From: DATJBF01 sp035515475
Lineage (GTDB): Bacteria > Verrucomicrobiota > Verrucomicrobiia > Palsa-1439
NCBI GenBank assembly: GCA_035515475.1
Contig: DATJBF010000061.1
Span: 1-13,737 of the forward strand
Direction of reading: 5' to 3'
DNA length: 13,737 bases
The translations under genes were made by a program, and so were the position numbers. Shown one piece after another: positions 7,237 to 13,320 of this stretch (its first letter is position 1; each line of letters starts with the position of its first letter). A model generated the notes under the pieces. The model saw only the letters and a program-made list of their open reading frames with translations. It did not search any database and was not told the origin of the DNA.

Positions 7237-8540
7237 TGAAAAAGTTCTTCCTGAAGCTGGCGTTCCTCATTCTGTTCGTCGCGCTCGGCTTTCTCGCCTG
7301 GCGGAACTTCGAACAGCATCGGGCGCTCGACGACTTGCGCGGCGAGATCGCGCAATTGGAGCAGGAGCGGCGCGGTCTCGAAGGCAAATTCGCCTCGGCG
7401 GACCGGCCGGCCAAGCCCGAGGAGCAGGCCGCGGTCCGTCAGCGCATCGAACAACAAACCAGCGCGTTGCGTGGCCTGGCGTTCAAATCACCGGTCCACT
7501 ACCAGCTGATCGAGCGGGCCGATCTGCGCCGTGTGCTGGTCGACAAGATCAAGGAACAGTATCCCGGGCAGGAATTGCGGGATTACGGTCGGACGCTGGC
7601 GACGCTCGGACTTGTGCCGGAGGGCGCCGACCTGCTGAACATCATCGTGAGCCTCTACGGCGAACAGGTCGCCGGGTTCTACGACCCGGACAGCCGTTCG
7701 CTGTACACGTTCAAGGACCTCACGTTTTCGAGCAACCTCGACAAGATGCTGCTCGCGCACGAACTCACCCACGTGCTGCAGGACCAGAACTTCGATCTCC
7801 GGACGTTCCCGCTCAAGGTGAAGGACAACGACGACCTCGCACTGGCTACGTCGGCACTTATCGAAGGCGACGCGACTGTGTTGATGACGCGCTGGTACGT
7901 GGAGAGCGTCGACCCGGGGAAGATGCTGGGCGATCTCACGGCGATCTTTGGCCAGAACACCGAGAAGCTCCGCGAGGCGCCTGCGTACCTGCGCGAGATG
8001 CTGTTGTTCCCGTACACGCAAGGTCAACAATTCGCCGCGACACTCTTCGCCGCCGGCGGCAACGAGGCACTGGACGCAGCCTTTCGCAATCCGCCCACCT
8101 GCACGAAGGATATTCTGCACCCCGAGCAGTTCCTGCATCAGCGTGCCACGCCCGAGCGGGTTGAGTTGCCGCCCCTGAACTCGGCAGATTGGCGGCTGAT
8201 TGGCAACAACGTTCTCGGCGAGTTCGGCACCCGCTTCGTGTTGCAGCAGGGTCTGGACGCGTTCGAGGCGCAACTGCTCGCCCAGGGCTGGAATGGCGAC
8301 CGCTATCACGTTTACGAGCGCGGCCCGGATGGCCCAACCGGGTTGATCTGGATCACCGTTTGGAACGACGAGCCGCACGCCGCCGAGTTTGAGGCGGCGT
8401 ACCGGAAGGTGGCTGCGAAGCGCGACGGCGCGCGCGCCGCGGTGGATTTGCGGGTCCGCCGCGATGGGCGGCGGGTTACGGTTTTGCAGTCCAGCGACCC
8501 TTCGTTCATGACCTTGTGGGGATCACTGGGCGCCCCGTAG
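7236..8540 (+). CDS. Predicted membrane-anchored HExxH zinc metallopeptidase, unknown substrate
   Basis: A 434-residue protein. Residues 5-22 form a signal anchor after MKK. A Glu/Arg/Leu-rich probable coiled coil follows at 26-52, then a soluble, probably periplasmic domain. The zinc-protease signature HELTH is at 175-179 in LLAHELTHVLQDQNFDL, and a likely third ligand is Glu210 in ALIEGDATVLM, a gluzincin-like layout. The upstream GEQVAGFYDPDSRSLYTF segment resembles uncharacterised putative metallopeptidases I recall from several phyla. Later segments (GNEALDAAFRNPPT, ILHPEQFL, NVLGEFGTR) look conserved-type but I assign no function. The ATG has only a weak upstream purine stretch, and no clear promoter is visible in the 40 bp to rnr, so expression may start inside rnr. 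Protease activity is inferred from the motif. Confidence 0.75.
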   Translation: MKKFFLKLAFLILFVALGFLAWRNFEQHRALDDLRGEIAQLEQERRGLEGKFASADRPAKPEEQAAVRQRIEQQTSALRGLAFKSPVHYQLIERADLRRVLVDKIKEQYPGQELRDYGRTLATLGLVPEGADLLNIIVSLYGEQVAGFYDPDSRSLYTFKDLTFSSNLDKMLLAHELTHVLQDQNFDLRTFPLKVKDNDDLALATSALIEGDATVLMTRWYVESVDPGKMLGDLTAIFGQNTEKLREAPAYLREMLLFPYTQGQQFAATLFAAGGNEALDAAFRNPPTCTKDILHPEQFLHQRATPERVELPPLNSADWRLIGNNVLGEFGTRFVLQQGLDAFEAQLLAQGWNGDRYHVYERGPDGPTGLIWITVWNDEPHAAEFEAAYRKVAAKRDGARAAVDLRVRRDGRRVTVLQSSDPSFMTLWGSLGAP

Positions 8541-8557
8541 ACGCAACGGCCTGTGGG

Positions 8558-8586
8558 TTGACCGCGGCGGTTTGCCACGCTATGCT
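8558..8586 (+). promoter_or_regulatory. Promoter of folE-miaB
   Basis: TTGACC (8558-8563), a 17-bp spacer and TATGCT (8581-8586) form one of the best promoter matches in the window. The start near 8593 gives a leader of about 33 nt that contains the GGAG used by folE. Confidence 0.7.
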
Positions 8587-8625
8587 GGGCGAGGTTGGCG
8601 AGGAACAAGTACACGGAGTCTCGGC

Positions 8626-9210
8626 GTGAACAATCAATCGATGGACAGAAAGAAAATCAAAGCGGCCATTCGCCTGATCTTGGAAGGCATCGGCGAAGAT
8701 CCGGATCGCGAGGGGTTGACGGAGACGCCGGAGCGTGTGGCGCGGATGTACGAAGAGATTTTCGGGCACGGCGAGGAGGATCCGCGTGTCAGCCTGAGCA
8801 AGCAATTCGACGAGCAGCACCACGAAGTCGTCCTGGTGAAAGACATCCCGTTCTTCTCGATGTGCGAGCATCATCTGATGCCGTTCTTCGGCAAGGCGCA
8901 CGTGGCCTACATTCCCAACGGCCGCGTGGTCGGCATCTCGAAACTCGCGCGGGTGGTCGAATCGTTTGCCCGCCGCCCGCAGCTTCAGGAGCGCATGACC
9001 AGCCAGATTGCCGACATTGTCAACGAGGAACTCAAGCCCGAAGGCGTGGCCGTGGTGTGCGAGGCCGTGCACACCTGCATGACGATGCGGGGGGTGAAGA
9101 AGCCCGGTTCCACGGTCATCACATCCGCGATGCGCGGGGCGTTTCGCAAGAACATCAGCACGCGCACGGAAATCATGGCGCTCATCTGCGGCAGTGCGCC
9201 CGCCTCATGA
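8626..9210 (+). CDS. folE: GTP cyclohydrolase I (type IA)
   Basis: FolE converts GTP to 7,8-dihydroneopterin triphosphate, the first step toward tetrahydrofolate and, in many bacteria, queuosine precursors. The 194-residue protein has the zinc ligands Cys80 and His83 (CEHHLMPFFGK) and Cys151 (HTCMTMRGVKKPGS). It also has the family segments GLTETPERVARM at 30-41, GISKLARVVESFARRPQLQER and TSAMRGAF. I chose GTG at 8626 because GGAG lies 7 nt upstream and a good promoter ends at 8586. The in-frame TTG further upstream (8572) overlaps the -10 region, and the ATG at 8641 has no ribosome-binding site. The stop overlaps the miaB start (ATGA, 9207-9210), so the two genes form an operon. Confidence 0.93.
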   Translation: MNNQSMDRKKIKAAIRLILEGIGEDPDREGLTETPERVARMYEEIFGHGEEDPRVSLSKQFDEQHHEVVLVKDIPFFSMCEHHLMPFFGKAHVAYIPNGRVVGISKLARVVESFARRPQLQERMTSQIADIVNEELKPEGVAVVCEAVHTCMTMRGVKKPGSTVITSAMRGAFRKNISTRTEIMALICGSAPAS

Positions 9211-10667
9211 AGAGGGTTTACATCAAGACCTACGGTTGCCAGATGAACGAGCGCGATAGCGAGGCGGTCGCCGCCCTGCTGCGCGCCCGGGGCTACGCGC
9301 TGGCGCGCTCGGAGCAGGATGCCGACGTCATTCTGCTCAACACCTGCAGTGTGCGCGACGTGGCCGAACAGAAGGCCATCGGCAAGATGGGGGTACTCGC
9401 GGAACTCAAGCGCCGCAAGCCGGGTCTCGTCCTCGGCTACCTGGGCTGCATGGCTCAGAGCCGCGGCGCCTCGCTGGTGCAGAGCCAGCCGGCAGTGGAT
9501 TTGGTTGTCGGGACGCAGAAGTTTCACAACGTGCCAGACTATTTGGATAGGCTGTTTGGTAGGGCGGGCTGGCCTCGGCCCGCCGCAAATGAAGAACCGG
9601 CTCGGCGCAGTGAGGCCACCGCGCCCGACCAACGGCCAGACGCCATTGTCGACACCGCCGAGGAGCCCGGCAGCGAATCCACGATCCGCGAGCACGTTCT
9701 GGGCGCGAATGGCGACCGACGGGTGACGGCGTTTGTCAGCATCATGCAAGGGTGCGAGATGTACTGCACGTTCTGCATCGTCCCGTACACCCGCGGCGGC
9801 GAGCGGAGCCGGCCCATCGCGGAGATCATCGATGAGGTTTGTCGGCTGGTTGACCAGGGCGTGAAGGAGGTCACCTTGCTCGGCCAGATCGTCACAAGTT
9901 ATGGGCGCAAGGACATTGGCAAGAAGAACGGCCAGACCGCATTCGTGCAGCTTCTCGAGGCCGTGGATGACGTGGAAGGACTGGAGCGCATCCGATTCAC
10001 CTCGCCGCATCCCAAGGGTTTTGGCGACGATCTCGTGCAGGCGTATCGCGATCTGCCAAAGTTGTGCGAACACGCACATTTGCCGATTCAAAGCGGTTCG
10101 AATCGCATTTTGAAGGCGATGAATCGCGGTTACAGCCGGGAATGGTTTCTGAGGATCGTCGACAAGTTGCGCGGGGCACAGCCGGCCATCGCGATCAGCA
10201 CCGACGTCATCGTGGGTTTTCCCGGCGAGACGGAGGAAGATTTCGAGCAGACGTCCTCGCTCCTGCGTGAAGTCGAGTTTGACCAGGCGTACATTTTCAA
10301 GTATTCGAAGCGGCGCGATACGCCGGCGGCGGACATGCCCGGCCAGGTCAGCGACGAGGTGAAAGAGCAGCGGAACCGGACGTTGCTGGAGATCCTGAAC
10401 GAGCGCATGCTGCGCAAGAACCGGGCGTTGGTCGGCCAGACTGTTGAGGTTCTGGTCGAAGGCCGTAGCGAGAAGGGGGGTCGGCGAATGATGGGGCGCA
10501 CGCGGGCCAATCGGATCGTCGTTTTCGACGGCAGCGAGCGGCACAAGGGCGCGCTGCTTCCCGTTCGGGTTGAGCGCGCCACGACGGTGGCCTTGTACGG
10601 CGCCCCGGCGATTCATGGAAACGGAGAATTGGAATTGAGGAGTGATGGAGTATTGAAACAACGATGA
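9207..10667 (+). CDS. miaB: tRNA-2-methylthio-N6-dimethylallyladenosine synthase
   Basis: MiaB is a cytoplasmic radical-SAM methylthiotransferase that adds a 2-methylthio group to i6A37 of tRNAs reading UNN codons. In the 486-residue protein the auxiliary cluster cysteines are C11 (YGCQMN), C47 (NTCSVR) and C81 (GCM). The radical-SAM cluster CEMYCTFC is at 183-190 (C183, C187, C190), followed by IVPYTRGGERSR. RFTSPHPKGF and HLPIQSGSN are typical of the family, and a TRAM-type domain fills the C-terminal part. Two oddities stand out. The linker between the UPF0004 and radical-SAM domains (about 118-172) is long and Pro/Glu/Arg-rich, and its DNA contains a hairpin. The last 18 or so residues (from HGNGELELRS) are encoded by purine-rich repeat-like DNA. 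It is coupled to folE by the ATGA overlap. Confidence 0.95.
   Translation: MKRVYIKTYGCQMNERDSEAVAALLRARGYALARSEQDADVILLNTCSVRDVAEQKAIGKMGVLAELKRRKPGLVLGYLGCMAQSRGASLVQSQPAVDLVVGTQKFHNVPDYLDRLFGRAGWPRPAANEEPARRSEATAPDQRPDAIVDTAEEPGSESTIREHVLGANGDRRVTAFVSIMQGCEMYCTFCIVPYTRGGERSRPIAEIIDEVCRLVDQGVKEVTLLGQIVTSYGRKDIGKKNGQTAFVQLLEAVDDVEGLERIRFTSPHPKGFGDDLVQAYRDLPKLCEHAHLPIQSGSNRILKAMNRGYSREWFLRIVDKLRGAQPAIAISTDVIVGFPGETEEDFEQTSSLLREVEFDQAYIFKYSKRRDTPAADMPGQVSDEVKEQRNRTLLEILNERMLRKNRALVGQTVEVLVEGRSEKGGRRMMGRTRANRIVVFDGSERHKGALLPVRVERATTVALYGAPAIHGNGELELRSDGVLKQR
9563..9584. repeat. Inverted repeat inside the miaB interdomain linker
   Basis: GGCGGGC (9563-9569) and GCCCGCC (9578-9584) form a perfect 7-bp stem around an 8-nt loop. 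The repeat lies in the part of miaB that encodes the variable linker after the UPF0004 domain. It may be a fragment of a palindromic element tolerated in a permissive protein region, or simply GC-rich coding sequence. Confidence 0.4.
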
Positions 10668-10724
10668 ATTCGGTTAATCTCGGTACTGGAATGCCCCCAT
10701 ACTCGACCATTCCCGCTCCTCTCC
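10624..10724. repeat. Degenerate palindromic purine/pyrimidine repeat across the miaB 3' end
   Basis: The left arm is a purine-rich run of GGAATTGAGGAGTGATGGAG type at 10631-10656. The right arm is pyrimidine-rich (CATACTCGACCATTCCCGCT and following, 10697-10724). Reverse-complemented, the right arm reads GGAGCGGGAATGGTCGAGTATG, close to the GGAGTGATGGAGTATTG of the left arm. Composition is clearly lower in GC than the flanking genes. From memory, GGAGTATTGGAG-type palindromic repeats are common in intergenic DNA of some PVC and candidate-phylum genomes. The left arm is translated as the tail of MiaB. Confidence 0.45.
10653..10680 (+). promoter_or_regulatory. Weak candidate promoter for the membrane protein at 10726
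   Basis: TTGAAA (10653-10658), a 16-bp spacer and TAATCT (10675-10680) lie inside the palindromic repeat. The -35 is a 5/6 match and the -10 a 3/6 match. The start would leave a leader of about 39 nt. The low-GC repeat could produce this by chance. Confidence 0.3.
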
Positions 10725-10725
10725 C

Positions 10726-11268
10726 ATGACGCAGTTGGCGATTACTTCGATCGTTTTGGGCGCGGCCATCATTGCGGCTCGGCTGCCGGGCATCGTTGCT
10801 CCGGAGAAGTTCCGGACCCACGCCCGGACGTTTCCGCGTTCGGTGTTGTGGGGGCGCATACTGATCGGTGTGGCGGCCGTGTGGGCCGGCGTTTCGGTGT
10901 ACCGCGCGGCCAGTGACGACTGGGCATGGGCCCGGCCACTGATTGTCATCGGCGTGCCGATTGCCTACTGGCTGGTGATCCGGTTCGCGGATCAGTTCCT
11001 GGCCGTACGCGGAACGGCGGCGCTCCTGTTGTTGGTCGCCAAGGTCGCGGTTGATGCTGCTGATCGGAGCGACGTGCCGTGGCGTCTCGTCGTCACCGTA
11101 CTGGTTTATTTCTGGGTTTGCGCCGCCGTGTGGATGGCGGTTGCGCCGCATCAACTCCGTGACTGGATCGGTGTCGTCACCGCCAACAACGCCCGCTGCC
11201 GCGTGGCGTGCAGCTTCGGCGTCGCCATCGGCGCGCTGCTGGTTGTGCTGGGGCTCTTTGCGTATTGA
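10726..11268 (+). CDS. Multi-pass membrane protein of unknown function
   Basis: I do not recognise this 180-residue protein. It is very hydrophobic, with about six likely membrane helices (roughly 4-22, 41-60, 68-88, 93-112, 119-140, 159-179) and short connecting loops. The longest polar loop is at about 24-39 (APEKFRTHARTFPR). No catalytic motif is visible. The ATG lacks a Shine-Dalgarno sequence because the preceding bases are the pyrimidine arm of the palindromic repeat, so the start is uncertain. It sits between miaB and a GT9 glycosyltransferase on the same strand, 75 bp before the latter. A role in the envelope would fit that neighbour but is only a guess. Confidence 0.65.
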   Translation: MTQLAITSIVLGAAIIAARLPGIVAPEKFRTHARTFPRSVLWGRILIGVAAVWAGVSVYRAASDDWAWARPLIVIGVPIAYWLVIRFADQFLAVRGTAALLLLVAKVAVDAADRSDVPWRLVVTVLVYFWVCAAVWMAVAPHQLRDWIGVVTANNARCRVACSFGVAIGALLVVLGLFAY

Positions 11269-11343
11269 GGGGCGCCGGTCGAGTTCGATCATGAGCGTTT
11301 CTTTCCTGTTTTCCTGCAGGCGGGCCTGGAGTTGAATGGGGCC

Positions 11344-12282
11344 GTGAAAGATCTGCGAATACTGGTGGTGCGCGGCGGGGCGATTGGGGATTTCATCATG
11401 ACGCTGCCGGCGATTGGGGCGCTGCGCGAGCGGTGGCCCGAGGCGCACATTGAAATCCTCGGGTATCCGCACATCATCGAACTGGCGCAGGGACGCTATT
11501 ACGCGGATGCGACGCGGTCGATCGAGGCCAAGCCCATGGCGGGTTTTTTCGTGCCCAACGGCATCCTTGAGCCCACCTTGATGGATTACTTCGGCAGTTT
11601 CAATCTGGTGATTTCGTACTTGTTCGATCCCGACAGTATTTTTGCCAATAACATACGCCGGTGCGGCGTGAAACAACTGATCGAAGGATCGCCGCGCCCC
11701 CGGGAGTTGCACGCGGCGGAACATTACTGCAAGCCGCTGGAGTCACTGGCGATCTATGTGGACGCGCCGCGTCCGCGTCTGTACGTGGGCGAGTCTGACC
11801 GAGCCGCGGCGGCGGGCTTTCTCAAAATGGCGGGTCGCGAGCCGATTGTCGCTGTGCATCCGGGCAGTGGTAGCGAAAAGAAGAACTGGCCCATCGAGAA
11901 GTTCGCGGCTGTGGCGCGCTGGGTGATGGACGAACTGGCGGCGCAGTTGATCGTGGTGGCAGGCGAAGCCGACGAGCGCGCGGTGGAGAAATTTGCGGGA
12001 TTGCTGGAGAGCCGCAAGTTCAGGCTGGCGCGCGGGTTGAAGCTTGTCGAATTGGCGGCGGTGTTGGAGCGGTGCGCGTTATTTTTGGGCAACGATTCGG
12101 GCATCACCCATCTGGCCGCCGCGGTGGGAACGCCGACGGTCGCGCTGTTTGGCGCCGCGTCGCCGTCAATCTGGGAACCCCGCTCTTGGCGGTCGGGGGT
12201 GCACGTGGTGCGATTCAGCGAGCATGATGTGGTCGAGGTGCACCAGGCGATTGGTCAACTTTGGGGCGCCGCGGCACCGTAA
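11344..12282 (+). CDS. GT9-family glycosyltransferase (heptosyltransferase-like)
   Basis: A 312-residue GT9 enzyme related to ADP-heptose:LPS heptosyltransferases but distinct from the waaF in this window. The N-terminal segment ILVVRGGAIGDFIMTLPAIG is at 6-25. HPGSGSEKKNWP starts at 172, where a GT9 donor-site loop is expected. The donor-binding motif NDSGITHLAAAVGTP starts at about 250 and is followed by ALFGAASP. It lacks the WaaF-type NWIGD and the Cys cluster, so the acceptor and even the sugar are unknown; a core or surface-glycan transferase is likely. No upstream ATG fits the frame. I chose GTG at 11344, with GGAG 12 nt upstream (longer than usual). The in-frame TTG at 11332 touches that GGAG and is unlikely. 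Confidence 0.8.
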   Translation: MKDLRILVVRGGAIGDFIMTLPAIGALRERWPEAHIEILGYPHIIELAQGRYYADATRSIEAKPMAGFFVPNGILEPTLMDYFGSFNLVISYLFDPDSIFANNIRRCGVKQLIEGSPRPRELHAAEHYCKPLESLAIYVDAPRPRLYVGESDRAAAAGFLKMAGREPIVAVHPGSGSEKKNWPIEKFAAVARWVMDELAAQLIVVAGEADERAVEKFAGLLESRKFRLARGLKLVELAAVLERCALFLGNDSGITHLAAAVGTPTVALFGAASPSIWEPRSWRSGVHVVRFSEHDVVEVHQAIGQLWGAAAP

Positions 12283-12302
12283 TTGCTGAAGTCGTTGGTA
12301 CA

Positions 12303-12318
12303 CAAGCCATTTGGCTTG
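12303..12318. promoter_or_regulatory. Palindrome overlapping the -35 of the downstream operon
   Basis: CAAGCC-attt-GGCTTG is a perfect inverted repeat (CAAGCCA/TGGCTTG if the loop is shortened to two bases). Its right arm shares the bases TTG with the -35 box at 12316. No T-run follows, so it is more likely an operator-like site than a terminator for the upstream glycosyltransferase gene, which ends 20 bp before it. Confidence 0.4.
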
Positions 12319-12344
12319 ACGACCGTCGGGGCCCTCACTACAGT
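12316..12344 (+). promoter_or_regulatory. Promoter of the tail-anchored protein/HU operon
   Basis: TTGACG (12316-12321), a 17-bp spacer and TACAGT (12339-12344) form a good sigma70 match. The leader to the ATG at 12404 is about 53 nt. Confidence 0.65.
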
Positions 12345-12403
12345 GGCGCGCGGTCGGTTCGAGGCTCGCTGGTGAGTGTGAATTAAGGAAAGACGAGAGA
12401 TCA

Positions 12404-12925
12404 ATGCGGGACCGCAATTTGGAGAGGAACGTTCAGCGCGTCGAGGCCTTTGTCGAACGCTGGAAGGAGTTGAGCCAGTTTTTGGACCGCGGTTTCAAGG
12501 GTGGGGATTTTAAGAACGAGGAAGAAGCGGCCTTCTTGGAATTGAAAAGCCGGATTGCCCAGGAGCATGAGTTATTGACGGTCACGCTGGGGCCGGAAGC
12601 GGAGCGGGACGACCGCGGGTTGCGGTTGCTGAACACCGTGCCGAGTCTGTCTGCGTTCAAGGATTTGCCTGAGGGGATGTCGAAGAAGCTTGCGAACGAG
12701 TGGCACACCACCTATATGGGGCTGCAGGCGTTGCTGGGACGGTTGCGGGGACGCCAGGCGCAGTTGGCCCGGGTCAGCACGTTTCGCGTGGCGGTGCAGC
12801 GGGTGTTCGGCAATCCGCTGGTGATTTTGCTGGTGATGATTGCCGCGGCGTACGGAGTGTATCGGTTTGCCGAAGAATGGATTCCACGATTGACGCAAAT
12901 CACGGAACAAATGGAGAAGAGATAA
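12404..12925 (+). CDS. Tail-anchored protein of unknown function
   Basis: I do not recognise this 173-residue protein. Its first 130 or so residues are charged and predicted mostly helical (for example NVQRVEAFVERWKELSQF at 9-26 and EEEAAFLELKSRIAQEHELL at 40-59). A single hydrophobic segment follows at 137-154 (NPLVILLVMIAAAYGVYRF from 137). The last 15-20 residues are again polar. There is no N-terminal signal, so the bulk should face the cytoplasm. GAGAG lies 5 nt before the ATG and AAGGA further upstream. The TAA overlaps the ATG of the HU-family gene by one base (TAATG), so the two are co-transcribed and probably coupled. A function in chromosome or membrane organisation is a guess from that neighbour. 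Confidence 0.8.
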   Translation: MRDRNLERNVQRVEAFVERWKELSQFLDRGFKGGDFKNEEEAAFLELKSRIAQEHELLTVTLGPEAERDDRGLRLLNTVPSLSAFKDLPEGMSKKLANEWHTTYMGLQALLGRLRGRQAQLARVSTFRVAVQRVFGNPLVILLVMIAAAYGVYRFAEEWIPRLTQITEQMEKR

Positions 12926-13245
12926 TGACGAAGCGAGACTTGGTGATTCGGATCAGCAACGACACGAACCTGATTCAGCAGGACGTGCTGACGGTCGTGC
13001 AAAAGACGCTCGACTACATCACGGAGGCCCTCATCAAGGGTGAGACCGTCGAGTTGCGCAACTTCGGCGTTTTTGAGGTCAAACTGCGCAAGCCCCGCGT
13101 GGGCCGCAACCCGAACGATCCGGGCCGGGACGTGCAGATCCCGGCGCGCGCCGTCGTGAAGTTCAAGCCCGGCAAGGAAATGCGCGAGCAGGTGCTGAGG
13201 CTGACGGAGAAATACAATCCCTCGCAGGGTCAGCCGCCAGCATAG
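12925..13245 (+). CDS. HU/IHF-family DNA-binding protein
   Basis: A 106-residue nucleoid-associated protein that dimerises and bends DNA. The N-terminal helices are MTKRDLVIRISNDT and the following helix to about 37. ETVELRNFGVFEVK at 40-53 is the family signature before the beta arm. The arm includes GRNPNDPGRDVQIPARA at 60-76, with the proline that intercalates in HU/IHF proteins. KFKPGKEMRE at 79-88 closes the fold. The sequence looks nearer to IHF-like than classical HU proteins, but I do not assign a symbol. The ATG overlaps the preceding stop (TAATG), with GGAGA about 9 nt upstream. A short Gln/Pro-rich tail (SQGQPPA) ends it. Confidence 0.92.
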   Translation: MTKRDLVIRISNDTNLIQQDVLTVVQKTLDYITEALIKGETVELRNFGVFEVKLRKPRVGRNPNDPGRDVQIPARAVVKFKPGKEMREQVLRLTEKYNPSQGQPPA

Positions 13246-13280
13246 ACCTTGTCGGGCAACGTCTTCCGTTGTCACGTGGC

Positions 13281-13310
13281 TTGCGGCCAGCGGTGCGCGT
13301 GCTCTACAAT
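13281..13310 (+). promoter_or_regulatory. Promoter of hisS
   Basis: TTGCGG (13281-13286), an 18-bp spacer and TACAAT (13305-13310) form a candidate promoter with a 5/6 -10. The start near 13317 is only about 4 nt before the hisS ATG, so the message would be leaderless or nearly so. Confidence 0.6.
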
Positions 13311-13320
13311 GCGTGTGCTC

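Noticed and set aside
8595..9206. A 5' extension of the miaB frame through folE
   Set aside because: The segment is out of frame with the clear FolE protein and reads as low-complexity His/Arg-rich sequence; MiaB starts naturally at the ATG at 9207.
8985..10661. A 558-codon open frame on the minus strand opposite miaB
   Set aside because: It is antisense to a clear MiaB coding sequence, and its composition (His/Gln/Arg/Asp-rich, no recognisable domain) is that of a shadow frame in GC-rich DNA.
10348..11724. A 458-codon open frame on the minus strand spanning the miaB end, the membrane protein and the GT9 start
   Set aside because: It crosses three better-supported plus-strand features and has no recognisable domain or ribosome-binding site.
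13250..13275. Possible terminator after the HU-family gene (CAACG-tcttc-CGTTG)
   Set aside because: The stem is short, with a wobble, and no T-run follows.
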